A stretch of DNA of 57,612 bases from Planctomycetota bacterium (GTDB lineage: Bacteria; Planctomycetota; J058; JAJDCP01), in NCBI GenBank assembly GCA_029260765.1, contig JAJDCP010000061.1:1-57612 (forward strand), read 5' to 3'. This document shows, in pieces, positions 9,205-18,498 of this stretch (positions are counted from its first letter, which is position 1; each line of letters starts with the position of its first letter). A program made the position numbers and the translations under genes. The notes beneath the pieces were generated by a model. That model was not told the origin of the DNA, did not search any database, and saw only the letters and a program-made list of their open reading frames with translations.

Positions 9205-9279
9205 TGTAACGTTCGGCGTTGAGTATAATATTGGAGGTAGGTAGCACATGGATGCAAGCAACGTGTAACTGACGTTACA
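9205..9279 (+). promoter_or_regulatory. Promoter-like TATAAT with TGTAAC palindrome
   Basis: The 309-bp gap between divergent genes (9037-9345) holds TATAAT at 9224-9229, a perfect inverted repeat TGTAAC-TGAC-GTTACA at 9264-9279, and an extra TGTAAC half-site at 9205-9210. The palindrome lies 66 bp before ATG 9346 and downstream of the -10-like box, a position suiting a repressor operator. No good -35 box accompanies the TATAAT. The binding protein is unknown. Confidence 0.4.
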
Positions 9280-9345
9280 TCAGTCCAGATGTGCTACGCC
9301 AGAGAAACACTCATCGTTTGGTTAAGTTTCAGAACGGACGCTACC

Positions 9346-10146
9346 ATGTCGAAATACTCCAAGCTACGCTTCGCAGCCAAAGTCTGGTCCGATGCAGCCA
9401 AGGACGCGGCGAACGTCGCTGTCATCTTGCGACTGATCAACAAACTGGACAAACGGCTGAGGAAACTCGAGAACAAGAAACCTTCCCAAGACTGGTTGGG
9501 AATCGTGATCAACATCTCCTGTGCGGCACTGGGCCCGCTGGGGGGAACCCTGAAGGCTGGCCAGATCCTGCTGGCGGTCTCCGTGGAGGTGTTCAAGTCC
9601 GCGACGCAGGTCGCGCGCACGGCGAGCGCATCAGGCAACTCGGGCGGTGGCGGCGGCTATACTGCGAGTGCGAAGCGGGTGCTCGACAAACTGAAGGACG
9701 GCATCGACAAGACCGAAAAGAAGCTCTTCTATCAGGCGAAGCCGGTCTTCGATGAGCTCGAAAAGCGCTGCCGGGCTGGATCGACAGCACAGCCCCTGGG
9801 CGATGCGGAGATCGCGGATCTGACCTACAAGGCCTTGGCCAGCGTGATCGACCCGCGATACATCTCCCTGGGACGCAACGGGGAAGAGGTCTGGTTGAAC
9901 AAAACTGCCCTGCGGCAGAAATTCAACCGCAACTTCCAGCGTTTCATTCCCCTGATGGAAGAAATCATGGATTGCGCAAGCGATCTCGAGTACTTGCGGC
10001 GGGAGAGGGCTCGGGCGATGACGAGGGGCCGATGGGGGACGAGGATTCGTTGGAGGGATACGTCTGACGAGGACTCCCTGATCAAGCTGCTGGAAGAGAT
10101 GCTCCCGAACATGTTGCGCAAGCTCAAGAGACTGCGCTACAACTGA
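9346..10146 (+). CDS. Hypothetical protein with glycine-rich hydrophobic centre
   Basis: 266 residues from ATG 9346 (the frame is open to 9289, but that extension lacks a ribosome binding site). The N-terminal 50 residues are basic and helical (VILRLINKLDKRLRKLEN), followed by a hydrophobic Ala/Gly/Leu segment at about 52-85, a Gly/Ser linker with SGGGGGY near residue 105, and then charged helices rich in Lys/Arg/Glu to the end. No signal peptide or catalytic motif is seen. The layout (amphipathic head, hydrophobic core, coiled-coil-like tail) recalls secreted effectors or phage-like structural proteins, but that is inference. It converges with the kinase gene ending at 10176. Confidence 0.6.
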   Translation: MSKYSKLRFAAKVWSDAAKDAANVAVILRLINKLDKRLRKLENKKPSQDWLGIVINISCAALGPLGGTLKAGQILLAVSVEVFKSATQVARTASASGNSGGGGGYTASAKRVLDKLKDGIDKTEKKLFYQAKPVFDELEKRCRAGSTAQPLGDAEIADLTYKALASVIDPRYISLGRNGEEVWLNKTALRQKFNRNFQRFIPLMEEIMDCASDLEYLRRERARAMTRGRWGTRIRWRDTSDEDSLIKLLEEMLPNMLRKLKRLRYN

Positions 10147-10175
10147 CCCCTCGGTCTACTGATGAACCCCGTATC

Positions 10176-13100
10176 TCAACGCCGCCGGCCCTGCAGCCGC
10201 AGCAGCTCAGCACGCAGGGTTTCAAGCTGCGAGGCAAGCTCCGGCGCCTGGGACACCAAGGGCTCCAGCTCGGAGATGGCTTCAGCCACCAGCTGCTCGG
10301 CGATCTCGTGCTGGCCCTCTGCCTCGGCCAACAGCGCCAGGTTTTGCAGCAGCAACGCGATGTCCGCTCGATGGGGAAGCGGGTCGGCCGCAGCCTGCGC
10401 CCAGTGCTTCCGCACCTTCAGACACTCGGCCAGCTGCACACGGGCCTGACCGAGCTGGCCCAGAGCGGCGTAGAGGCCCGCAGCATTCTTCAACACATAG
10501 ATGCATTCTTCGGCGCTTCGCAGATCCGTGGGCTGGCGGGCGAGCAGCTCTCGGACGATGGCGCTCTCCTGCTCGAAGAGTGCGACCGCTTCCTGCAGCT
10601 CGCCGCGCTGCTGGTGTAGCCGCGCCAGACTGTCCATGGCCTTCCACAAGGCGCGCTGCGCCTGGACGCTGGAGGAGTCCTCGGCCACGAGCTCTCCCGC
10701 AAGCTCGAGGCACTCCCGAAACGGAGCCTCGGCCTCACCCGGCCGGCCACGCCTCTGGAGCACGGTCCCGACCTGGGTCAGCGCCAGGCACAGGGCGCGG
10801 CGATGGTCGGTGCTGCGCGGTTGCAGGGCAACCAGGCCACGGGCCACCTCCAGCCCCTCATCGTAGAAGCGCTGGGACTCGTCGAACCGGTGCTGCAGGT
10901 ACTTGGCCAGGCCCTGACGCTGGAGGTTGCGCTCCAGCTGCCTGCGGCTCTCGAGCTGCTGGAGCGCAGAGCTCCGCAGCAGCTCGGCAGCCTCCTGCAG
11001 GACCTGCTCGGCGGCGCCGAAATCACGCCGCGCCAACAACAGCTCACCCCACTGCCCCAGGGCTTCTGCCAGGCGCCGTTTCACGATCAGGTTGCTCGTG
11101 TCCAGCGCGACCAGCGGGCGCCCCAATGCCACAGCCTGCTCGAGCAGGCCCGCGCTGTCTTCGCCCTGCGCCTGCACCGCCTGGGCCAGATCCAGCAACG
11201 CACCCAGCTCATCCTGCCTCGCCAGCGCGTTGCTCGCATCGCGGGCCAACGCACGCCGAGCCGTGGCAAGCTCCTCCTCAAAACAGCGCCGGCTCTCAGC
11301 CAGATCGCCCGCGTCTCGAAGTAGGAAACCCAGCCGTTTGAACGCCTGCAGGCGCGCCCCCTCCAGCCCTTCCGGAAGGGAAAGGCTGGCACTCGAGAGC
11401 TGCAGGGCGAGAAGCTCCTGATAGGCATGCATCGCGAGACCGGTCTCGCCCAGATCCTCAAGCACTTCTCCCCGGACCACCAGAGTCGAGGCCAGATCGA
11501 TGATGTCGTGGTTGTTCTGCGGGTTCCGCGCGTGAAGCTCGCGGGCCAGGCGAACGGCCTGTTCGGACAGGACACCTGCTTCGGGCACCTGCCCCACGAG
11601 TCGACAAAGGCTCGCCTGCCCCGTCAGCGCGACGCGCAACATCCGCGCGAAAGTCAACGAGCGCGGATCTTCGGCATGCAGCGCACGCAGCGACACCAGT
11701 GTGCTCTTCAGGAGCGGGGCCGCCAGGGTGAGCTCGCCCAGATCGATCAGGATCATTCCCAGGCTGCAGCGCACATCTTCAATGGCGCCACGGACTCCGG
11801 GAGCCTGCCCATCCAGGTCCTGCAACAACAGCAAGCTGCGCTCATACAACCCCCGCGCGTCGCTGAGCAGGCCTTGACTCCAGACGATATGTGCCAGGCT
11901 CTGCAGGACTCTGGAGCGCAATTGGCGGAAGGGCGCCGCCCAGTCTTCCAAACCGCGGTCTTCGCACAGCGAGAGGCCGTCACGCAGCGCCGTCGCCGCC
12001 GAGTCGAGGTAGCCTCGGCTGGCATAGGCATGGGACAGGTCGATCAGGGTGCGGACATGGCCGATCCGGATTCCGGGCAGGTCGGCGGGCAGCCTGTCGA
12101 AGATGGAGACCGCCTCCTTCAACGCCGACAGGGCGCCTGGATAGTCGTTGTCCACCTCGAGCAGGAGCCGGCCGATCTGTTGATGGGCCGCGGCACTGCC
12201 CAGGGAAACCTGGCGCTCTTCAACCTCAGCCTCCCGCAGCTTCTGCCAGCCTTCGAGCGCAACCGCCAGTACGTTACGGGCGACCTCGAGCGCTTGCGGG
12301 TCGCCTCCCTCGTCGATAAGGCGGTCCATCACCTGGGTTTCCATGCTGAGCAGGGCTTCCAGGGCTATTGCGCCCCGTCGCTCGGCGAAGGAGCTCTGCC
12401 GCTCGATCTCGCCCTGTTGCGACAGGATCTTCTGGTTCTGTTGCAGGATGTCCTGATTCTGGGCAGCGATCTCGAGGTTCTTGCCCTGCACCTGGATCAC
12501 CCACAAGAGCAGGCTGCCGAACAGCAGCAGGCTGGACACGAGCACCCCCAGCCGCAGCCGGCGCCGGGCTCGCTCGCGGGCGCGCAGTGAGGAGCGCTGT
12601 TGCTCGATCCGCTGACGCAGGACCGTTGCCTCTTTGCGAGAGCCATCCAGACTCTCCAGCTCCAGGACCCGCGTCTCGGACAGACCGAGATCGCCGGCTG
12701 CCAGGGCCGTAGCCGCGTACGCGTGGCAGGCATCCCACGCGCCGCGCAGGGCCTGCGGATTGTCCGTCCAGAGCACACGTGCTTGGCGAAAGCCCGCGAG
12801 TGCTTCAGCAAAGGCGCCGTAGACGCCAAAACGGGCAGACCGCGCGCCCTCCAAGCCTGCAGCTTCACGTTTGGCATGATCGAGCTGGGCCTGGGACCGT
12901 TCAGCCAGCTCGATGCTGGCACGGTGGTGCAGGTACTGCCGAAGCTGGTCGCGGAAGCGCTCCGCCGAAGCGATGCGGTTCCGGGGCAGGGGAGCCAATG
13001 CCCGCTCGCACATCCAACGCAGCTCTTGCGGAACCGAGTCAGGTAGCGTGACCGGCTCGGCGCTGCAGGTCTCGCGGACCGCGGCCTCGAGATCAGCGCT

Positions 13101-13895
13101 GGAATGTGGGGGACGCCCGGTCAGGATCTCGAACAGGATCCCCCCCAACAGGTAGATGTCGGTCCAGGGACCGAGGCACTCACCCATCCCCATCGCCAGC
13201 TCAGGAGGCATATAAGACGGAGTTCCGCAGGGTCGTGTGACACGGTCACGGTGACGGACGCGGGTGGGCGTCGCAGATGCTTCCATAGAGACCGCCAGAC
13301 CCCAGTCGAGCACCAGCACCTCTCCGAAGTTGCCGATCATGACGTTCGCAGGCTTGAGGTCGTTGTGCACGATGCCCCGACTGTGGGCGAATGCCACGGC
13401 ATTGCAGACCTGGATGAGGATCTCGAGATGCTTGCTCAGATCTTGGTTGCCGTCTGCGCGCAGGCTTTGTTGCCAGGTCTGGCCGGCGACCATCTTCATC
13501 GCCATGAACGCCTCGCCCTCATGCTCGCCCAGAGTGTAGACCGGGACGATATTGGGGTGCTCCAGTCGCCCGGTCACGACCGCCTCGGCGACAAAGGCCT
13601 CTTGCAGCTCTGCTCGGGGCGTCAGGTCGCTACGCAGGGTCTTGAAGGCGACATCCCGCTCAAGCTCTGCCTGCAGCGCCCGGTGGACTTCGCCCATGCC
13701 GCCACTGCCGAGCTTGCCCCGAAGCTCGAAGCCGCTCTGCGGCAGACCCGGGCTTCCGATCTCCGGAGCAGGCTTGTAGGAATCGATCGCGGCGCAGCTG
13801 TCCAGGCGATCGCCAACGACCTCCCGCCAACTCTGCAATGTGGCTGAGAGGTCCTGTTGCTCGAGTCTTGCGCTCAAGGACTGGCTGATGTCCAT
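10176..13895 (-). CDS. Membrane Ser/Thr protein kinase with long TPR sensor (HND/DWG type)
   Basis: 1239 residues. Kinase domain about 55-345: Gly-loop GKLGSGGMGEV (60-70), ATP-Lys in VAFK (K85), catalytic loop HNDLKPANV (HND 177-179 where canonical kinases have HRD) and metal site DWG (197-199 instead of DFG), then GTPSYMPPE. A helix near residue 460 (VLVSSLLLFGSLLLWV) follows, then a coiled coil (QNQDILQQNQKIL) and about 700 residues of TPR-like helical repeats to the end. By family logic the kinase is cytoplasmic and the TPR part outside. ATG 13895 is preferred because homologous kinases here begin a short way before the Gly-loop; the frame extends to 14081. One of four close paralogues (others at 23738, 31684 and 36697). 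Divergent from 14151. Confidence 0.9.
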   Translation of the reverse strand: MDISQSLSARLEQQDLSATLQSWREVVGDRLDSCAAIDSYKPAPEIGSPGLPQSGFELRGKLGSGGMGEVHRALQAELERDVAFKTLRSDLTPRAELQEAFVAEAVVTGRLEHPNIVPVYTLGEHEGEAFMAMKMVAGQTWQQSLRADGNQDLSKHLEILIQVCNAVAFAHSRGIVHNDLKPANVMIGNFGEVLVLDWGLAVSMEASATPTRVRHRDRVTRPCGTPSYMPPELAMGMGECLGPWTDIYLLGGILFEILTGRPPHSSADLEAAVRETCSAEPVTLPDSVPQELRWMCERALAPLPRNRIASAERFRDQLRQYLHHRASIELAERSQAQLDHAKREAAGLEGARSARFGVYGAFAEALAGFRQARVLWTDNPQALRGAWDACHAYAATALAAGDLGLSETRVLELESLDGSRKEATVLRQRIEQQRSSLRARERARRRLRLGVLVSSLLLFGSLLLWVIQVQGKNLEIAAQNQDILQQNQKILSQQGEIERQSSFAERRGAIALEALLSMETQVMDRLIDEGGDPQALEVARNVLAVALEGWQKLREAEVEERQVSLGSAAAHQQIGRLLLEVDNDYPGALSALKEAVSIFDRLPADLPGIRIGHVRTLIDLSHAYASRGYLDSAATALRDGLSLCEDRGLEDWAAPFRQLRSRVLQSLAHIVWSQGLLSDARGLYERSLLLLQDLDGQAPGVRGAIEDVRCSLGMILIDLGELTLAAPLLKSTLVSLRALHAEDPRSLTFARMLRVALTGQASLCRLVGQVPEAGVLSEQAVRLARELHARNPQNNHDIIDLASTLVVRGEVLEDLGETGLAMHAYQELLALQLSSASLSLPEGLEGARLQAFKRLGFLLRDAGDLAESRRCFEEELATARRALARDASNALARQDELGALLDLAQAVQAQGEDSAGLLEQAVALGRPLVALDTSNLIVKRRLAEALGQWGELLLARRDFGAAEQVLQEAAELLRSSALQQLESRRQLERNLQRQGLAKYLQHRFDESQRFYDEGLEVARGLVALQPRSTDHRRALCLALTQVGTVLQRRGRPGEAEAPFRECLELAGELVAEDSSSVQAQRALWKAMDSLARLHQQRGELQEAVALFEQESAIVRELLARQPTDLRSAEECIYVLKNAAGLYAALGQLGQARVQLAECLKVRKHWAQAAADPLPHRADIALLLQNLALLAEAEGQHEIAEQLVAEAISELEPLVSQAPELASQLETLRAELLRLQGRRR

Positions 13896-14099
13896 GCTGG
13901 GGCCCTGCCTGGGGGTGCCTCCGCAAGATCGGCCAAGCTTGGGTCCGAAGTCAAGCGAGAATCGCGGGGATGGGAACCTGGGCCGAGGCTGGGTCCACGC
14001 TAACGATGTGTCTAGAGGGAGCGAACAGATGTCGTAAGCAGTGGACAGACATCTGCCCTTCAACCCCTGAGAAACGGGCACCTTCGCCCTCCCACATCT

Positions 14100-14116
14100 C
14101 TGGCATGATTCGTGCC
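14100..14116 (+). promoter_or_regulatory. Possible sigma-54 promoter
   Basis: CTGGCATG-N4-GTGCC keeps the GG-N10-GC spacing of sigma-54 (-24/-12) promoters. The predicted start would lie near 14127, giving a leader of about 24 nt that includes the GGAGGA ribosome site of the gene at 14151. Matches outside the GG and GC are partial, and no enhancer-binding protein gene is nearby. Confidence 0.35.
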
Positions 14117-14150
14117 TTCAGGGCAACACAGAGACCCCGGAGGAACTGTC

Positions 14151-14768
14151 ATGCCCGACCTCATCGTGCTCGAGATGCCCGCCAACACCCGCAGCGTCGC
14201 GCTACGCTCGGGATCACGCTACCGGATCATCGTCTCCTGCCGTGGAGACGCTTCCTGGATCGTCCACGGCCTTCACGGTCAGCTGTTGCCCGGCGCCCAC
14301 TACCGCCTTCGCCTGCCGGATGGCAGCGAACGCGCAGGCGTGCTCGATGCCGCGAGCCGAATCCATGAGCGGGATCTGCCCGCTGGCCCCTTGCAGCTCA
14401 GCCTCGAGCCCATACAAGAAACCTCGCTCAAGCTTGGCTGGCAGCCCAGGCGCCGCTGTCTGCGGGGCCCCACAATCAAGCTGCGGGCGCGACCGGAGCT
14501 GCTCGACCTGCAGACCACCCCACTCATGCTGCAGGCGGGGCGCGAGGCCTGGTTGTGCGCGCATCTGCAAGGCGCACAGGACCTGGTGCGGTTCGAGCTG
14601 CTCATGCCTTCCGCAGCCGCTCCGCTTGTCTTGGAGTCGCAGCTACAGAATGGCTGGGCTCGGGTGCGCTTCACGCCATCCGCTGCCGGCACCGTGCAGT
14701 GCAAGCTGCGCTGCGGCCCGCGTCATTGGCAGCGCGCTCTCCAGGTACTGGCGCGGAGGGCTCGGTGA
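14151..14768 (+). CDS. Two-domain beta-sandwich protein with VgrG/T6SS-like segment
   Basis: 205 residues; ATG 14151 has GGAGGA 6 nt upstream. Residues about 45-85 read GQLLPGAHYRLRLPDGSERA, then a Leu-Asp-Ala step and LPAGPLQLSL. This resembles the carboxypeptidase-regulatory-like repeat (pattern PLPGxxYxLxLPDG...G.LDxxGxxxxxxLPxGxxxVxF) found in type VI secretion spike and effector proteins. The second half is another beta-rich domain, possibly Ig-like. No signal peptide. It overlaps the next gene by one base (TGATG), so the pair is a coupled operon. An adaptor or carrier role in protein delivery is inference from the repeat alone. Confidence 0.6.
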   Translation: MPDLIVLEMPANTRSVALRSGSRYRIIVSCRGDASWIVHGLHGQLLPGAHYRLRLPDGSERAGVLDAASRIHERDLPAGPLQLSLEPIQETSLKLGWQPRRRCLRGPTIKLRARPELLDLQTTPLMLQAGREAWLCAHLQGAQDLVRFELLMPSAAAPLVLESQLQNGWARVRFTPSAAGTVQCKLRCGPRHWQRALQVLARRAR

Positions 14769-17293
14769 TGGCAGACGCGGCCACATTGACCGTCCACGAA
14801 GTGACCATCGCAGACACCGTACCGAGCACGATCAACGAATACGGACCTCTGTTGATCTGGGCCCGAGAGCACTTTCCACAGGTCGTCAAGGTGCTCGAGC
14901 GCGATCTGTCCGAAGGGCGTAGGCTTGCCTTGAAGTCGGGCCAGGATCTTGCCCGACATCGGCCGATGCTTGGGATCTTGCACAGCGGCTGCAGCCGCTT
15001 GCTGCGCGGCTTGGGCCTGCAGGACGGCTGCGATTTCGATGGCAGTCTGGTTCTAGACGCCCTGGCCGAGCTGGCGGCGGGCGTCTACGACAGGCTCGAG
15101 GAAGGCGATCCCGACGAGAAGGAGCAGTTCCATCAAGCCGTGAAGTCTTGGCTTTTGGGTCTGCGGGCCCGCCTGTTGCGAGCCTTCGGCAAAAATGCCG
15201 GGCCCGCAGGCCAGGGAAGCCCGAGTGCGGGCGTCGACCGCTTGCTGGAGGCACTGATCGAGTTGAGCATCGGAGGTCTGCAGTGCCTGCACGCGCTCGA
15301 TCACCTCCCCGAGAACTTGCGTGAGCGGAAGGGTTTCGGACAACTGTTCGGCGGCTTGGGTCGGCTCGCCAAGGGTTTGATGTTGTTGGTCCTGTGCAGT
15401 GAGCAAGCGCGGATCCGCCCCGGCTTCAAAGAAGACCGTTCGGGGTCCGGCCCGAAACCGCCCCACCCGGACAAGGCTGCCCGTGACGTGGGAACCATCA
15501 TCGCGCGGCTCGGGAAACTGCTCGACCAGCTGACCGTCTGCGGTGACCGCGTGTGCGTTCTTTTCCCCGGCGGCCATGAGGGCGTCTGGCTGCTCTCCGA
15601 GGACCTGTGCGGCCTGCGCTGGCGGCTCGAGTTGGCCCCCGAGAACGCGGGCAGTTGTGAGGGCTGGCTGATCGCGCAGGGCCCCGACGCGCAAGGCAGC
15701 CTTCGGGAAGAGCGCAAGGCGCACGTCTGGTTGCGGGCGGGCAGCGGCGGAAATGCCGTGCTCGAGACTGTCGGCGCCGTCGGCAAGCCCGAGCTACCGT
15801 GTCCGGGCCCCTCCTTTGCCGCGGGGAAACACGGGCGCTTACAGCTGCAAGAAGAAGATGGCGAGCTACGGGTCTGTGGCGGCACGATCTGGCCCGATGT
15901 ACCGCTGACCTGGCAGCGGCAACGCCCGTTCAAGGCATGGCTCGAGGCAGCCCTGGCCATCGGCGAGGCCCTCAAGATGGCCGCCTGCTTGCATCCCGAC
16001 ATGGAGAAGTCCTTCGACGAGCTGCTCAAGGACCTGGCGAGCCTGTGGAAGCCTCCTGCCTGGCTCAAGAAATGGCTGCGCGTGGCGATCGAGCGTGATC
16101 CCGTCGACAAGCGTTGGAAATTGTGCCTCGATGGAGGAGACCAACTGCGGCTGGCGGCTCGTTGGGACCTTCTGCGTTTTGTCGAGGACGATCTGCTACA
16201 GCCCACCGACCAGAGCCCCTGGGTGCCCGAAGAGTTTGCACTGCAGCTCGCTTTGCAGGGTTGGGGCACACGGGTGAGCTGGCAGGCCTGGGACATGGTC
16301 GCCGAGCCTCAGGGCGGCGCTGGAGGGGGCCTTGAAGACAAGCTACCCCTACTCGCCGAGTTTGTACGTGAGCACCTCGGAACCGACAACTGGAACCTGT
16401 TGGAGCCTCGCCTGCTCGGGAAACTCACCGATGTCAACGACCGGTTGCGCGTCGAGCTGCCCATCGCGGTGTATCTCGAGCCTCCAATCCAGTCGAAGCT
16501 GGTCGTCACAGTGATCCTGCATGGCGAAGCGGCGTTGAAGATGTTTCCCGTCGTGCAGCAATGCCTGCTCGCTTTTCGGCTCGGCTATCTGGCAGGCACG
16601 CTGCTGCGCAAGGCGCTGGTGCAGTTCAGCTGGTACGATCAGGCAGAGCAGGGCATGGCAGAGTGGCTCCTCGACTGTTTCACCAACGCAGAGCTACAGC
16701 GGGAAGTCACCGATCAGTACAACCAGCTCTGGGTGCCCCTGGGCAGTGTCGGGGCGTTGAACGAGCAGGAATGGGCGTTGTTGGTGCAGAAGAGCATCGC
16801 CTGGGTCTACCGCCGCGGGGGTGAGAAACCGGGCGCACAGCTCAACCACGCCATCAGAAACTACCAACTCGAGCGGCTGCAGACCTGCCTGGCCCGCCTC
16901 GAGGCGGGCGAATCTTGCCAAGCCTGGGACGTCAACACTCGTTCGGAGGCGCTGCTCTACCTCTACCTGTGGGAAGCTCCTCAGGTCTCCATGCCTGACG
17001 TTCAGCTCGCGCTGCAGGCTGACCTCGAGGCGAACCTGCTCAGCCGCCCGCGCTTTCTCGTCTATCTGCAGTGGCTGTGGAACGACAGCGTGGCTGTAGA
17101 CGTGCCTATGCTGGAACAGGCCATCCGCGACTTCGAGGCCCGCATCCCGAAGGACGCGCCCCCCGGAGATGCTCGCCGTCGGGAGGTTGCGCTGCTGCGC
17201 GCGTTGGTCTACCTGCAATGGCAGGAGGCGCCGGCCTTCCCCCTGTTGTGCGGCATGCTGCGCCAGCGGGGGGTTTGGGAAGCCGACCCTTGA
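14768..17293 (+). CDS. Large hypothetical protein coupled to the beta-sandwich gene
   Basis: 841 residues starting at ATG 14768, which overlaps the preceding stop codon. Largely alpha-helical and Leu/Trp/Glu-rich, with no signal peptide, no clear membrane helix and no nucleotide-binding motif. A Gly-rich beta-like section lies around residues 250-380 (GVWLLSEDLCGLRWRLEL, then HVWLRAGSGGNAVLETVG), flanked by long helical sections. The C-terminal 200 residues look like tandem helices (LLYLYLWEAPQVSMPDVQLA). I do not recognise a family. Coupling to the T6SS-like small protein suggests the two act together, perhaps as adaptor and effector or as parts of one complex. It converges with the GNAT-like gene 33 bp downstream. 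Confidence 0.65.
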   Translation: MADAATLTVHEVTIADTVPSTINEYGPLLIWAREHFPQVVKVLERDLSEGRRLALKSGQDLARHRPMLGILHSGCSRLLRGLGLQDGCDFDGSLVLDALAELAAGVYDRLEEGDPDEKEQFHQAVKSWLLGLRARLLRAFGKNAGPAGQGSPSAGVDRLLEALIELSIGGLQCLHALDHLPENLRERKGFGQLFGGLGRLAKGLMLLVLCSEQARIRPGFKEDRSGSGPKPPHPDKAARDVGTIIARLGKLLDQLTVCGDRVCVLFPGGHEGVWLLSEDLCGLRWRLELAPENAGSCEGWLIAQGPDAQGSLREERKAHVWLRAGSGGNAVLETVGAVGKPELPCPGPSFAAGKHGRLQLQEEDGELRVCGGTIWPDVPLTWQRQRPFKAWLEAALAIGEALKMAACLHPDMEKSFDELLKDLASLWKPPAWLKKWLRVAIERDPVDKRWKLCLDGGDQLRLAARWDLLRFVEDDLLQPTDQSPWVPEEFALQLALQGWGTRVSWQAWDMVAEPQGGAGGGLEDKLPLLAEFVREHLGTDNWNLLEPRLLGKLTDVNDRLRVELPIAVYLEPPIQSKLVVTVILHGEAALKMFPVVQQCLLAFRLGYLAGTLLRKALVQFSWYDQAEQGMAEWLLDCFTNAELQREVTDQYNQLWVPLGSVGALNEQEWALLVQKSIAWVYRRGGEKPGAQLNHAIRNYQLERLQTCLARLEAGESCQAWDVNTRSEALLYLYLWEAPQVSMPDVQLALQADLEANLLSRPRFLVYLQWLWNDSVAVDVPMLEQAIRDFEARIPKDAPPGDARRREVALLRALVYLQWQEAPAFPLLCGMLRQRGVWEADP

Positions 17294-17326
17294 AATCGTG
17301 CCTACCATGAGCGCGGCAGATTCGGG

Positions 17327-18274
17327 CTACAGCTCCAGAAACCACCAGGTCTCCACGACCTCGCGGCCGCAACGCTGCGCCGTCTTGACCGAGGCGCCAT
17401 TGCTGCCGTGGATCGTCCCCCACAAGACCGCCTGCGACGCCGCGAGCCGCCGGAGCGCGCTGATCAGCCCCGCCTGTAGCTCGACCCCCAGCCCCCGACC
17501 GCGCGCGGAGCCAGCCAGGAACTGCTCGAAGACGCAGTAGCCTGACAAGACACGTTCGTCCGCGGACGCAGCCGCAGCGACGCCAGCCCAGACACCCTGG
17601 TGCCAGGCACAGACCACCGCACCGGTCTGCAGGCACGTTTCGAAGTCGGCCCGCGTCGATGGCGCGACCTCATCTGCCAGTGGACCCGCGGCGTCTGCCC
17701 AGGCCTTGAAGCTCTCTTCAAAACTTGGCTTCCAGGCCAGGTCCCGCGCCGGTGCGAACTGCAATCGGGAGGTTGGGGGAGCCGCGACAAGGCTATCTAA
17801 ACCACCAGCGAGCAGGAACTGGTCGACCTCGCGCGCCCGCCCGCAAGGGGGCGGCTCCCTGCCGGGCCAGCGAACCCGGACGAACGGCGCCGCAAAGGGA
17901 GCAAAATGACTCCGGAGGCGCTGAAGCACCGCTTCCCACACCGCTGCCTCATACAGGGGCTGATCCCAGGCCAACAGATCGATGAAGGGCAACGCGACCG
18001 AGCCCCCTTTGAAGCGGATGCCCGCCAACAGGTTCGGCTGTCCGCATGACAGCTGGTGGGCGTAGGCGGCCGCCGCTACGCCGGGCACTGGGCAGGCAGC
18101 GGCGAAACGCTCGTTGAAGCCGGCATCGTGGCAGCGGGCTTGCTGCTCACTGAGCCAACGCAGCAGCGAAGCCTCCGGACGTCGGGCGAGCCTCTCCTGC
18201 GCGGGGCCCAGTTGGGCGCAGGCCTCACGCAAGAAAGCGCGCTGCAGGGCAGCGCCCTCGCGGTTGTCCCCCAT
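17327..18274 (-). CDS. GNAT-like N-acetyltransferase
   Basis: 315 residues. The C-terminal 150 residues have GNAT character: a beta-strand VVCAWHQGVWAGVAAA, then SARGRGLGVELQAGLI resembling the acetyl-CoA pyrophosphate loop (Q/RxxGxG/A, here RGRGLG) and the following helix, and a closing GSNGASVKTAQRCGREVVET matching the typical 'N..A..AEKxGFxxxxxxW' end. The N-terminal half is unassigned. Acetyl transfer to a small molecule or protein is the general family role; the substrate is unknown. ATG 18274 is chosen over the longer reading from 18373, whose extra residues overlap the palindromic control region. Confidence 0.55.
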   Translation of the reverse strand: MGDNREGAALQRAFLREACAQLGPAQERLARRPEASLLRWLSEQQARCHDAGFNERFAAACPVPGVAAAAYAHQLSCGQPNLLAGIRFKGGSVALPFIDLLAWDQPLYEAAVWEAVLQRLRSHFAPFAAPFVRVRWPGREPPPCGRAREVDQFLLAGGLDSLVAAPPTSRLQFAPARDLAWKPSFEESFKAWADAAGPLADEVAPSTRADFETCLQTGAVVCAWHQGVWAGVAAAASADERVLSGYCVFEQFLAGSARGRGLGVELQAGLISALRRLAASQAVLWGTIHGSNGASVKTAQRCGREVVETWWFLEL

Positions 18275-18384
18275 GGTGTAGCGCCATCCTCGCCATCGCA
18301 GGGTTCTATTCTGGCAGACGGCGGTCGCGCCAGCCAGTGCGGTTCTCGTGCTGCTCAGCACCCAAGTGTCCACGAACGACAGAC

Positions 18385-18421
18385 AGTGACTGTTCGCTGC
18401 TCACGCACAGTAGGACTGTGA
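18385..18421. promoter_or_regulatory. Two ACAGT/ACTGT palindromes between divergent genes
   Basis: ACAGT-G-ACTGT at 18385-18395 and ACAGT-AGG-ACTGT at 18409-18421 share identical half-sites and are centred about 25 bp apart. They sit in the divergent region between 18274 (minus) and 18499 (plus). Repeated half-sites at near two-turn spacing suit a dimeric regulator binding twice. Rest of the 224-bp gap: nothing else obvious. Confidence 0.4.
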
Positions 18422-18498
18422 GTGCCCTTCTGGCCGTCAACGAGCTCTGGCACGGCCCTTGCTCTTTTGTCCGCTGGTAACCGCAAAGGAGGACAATC

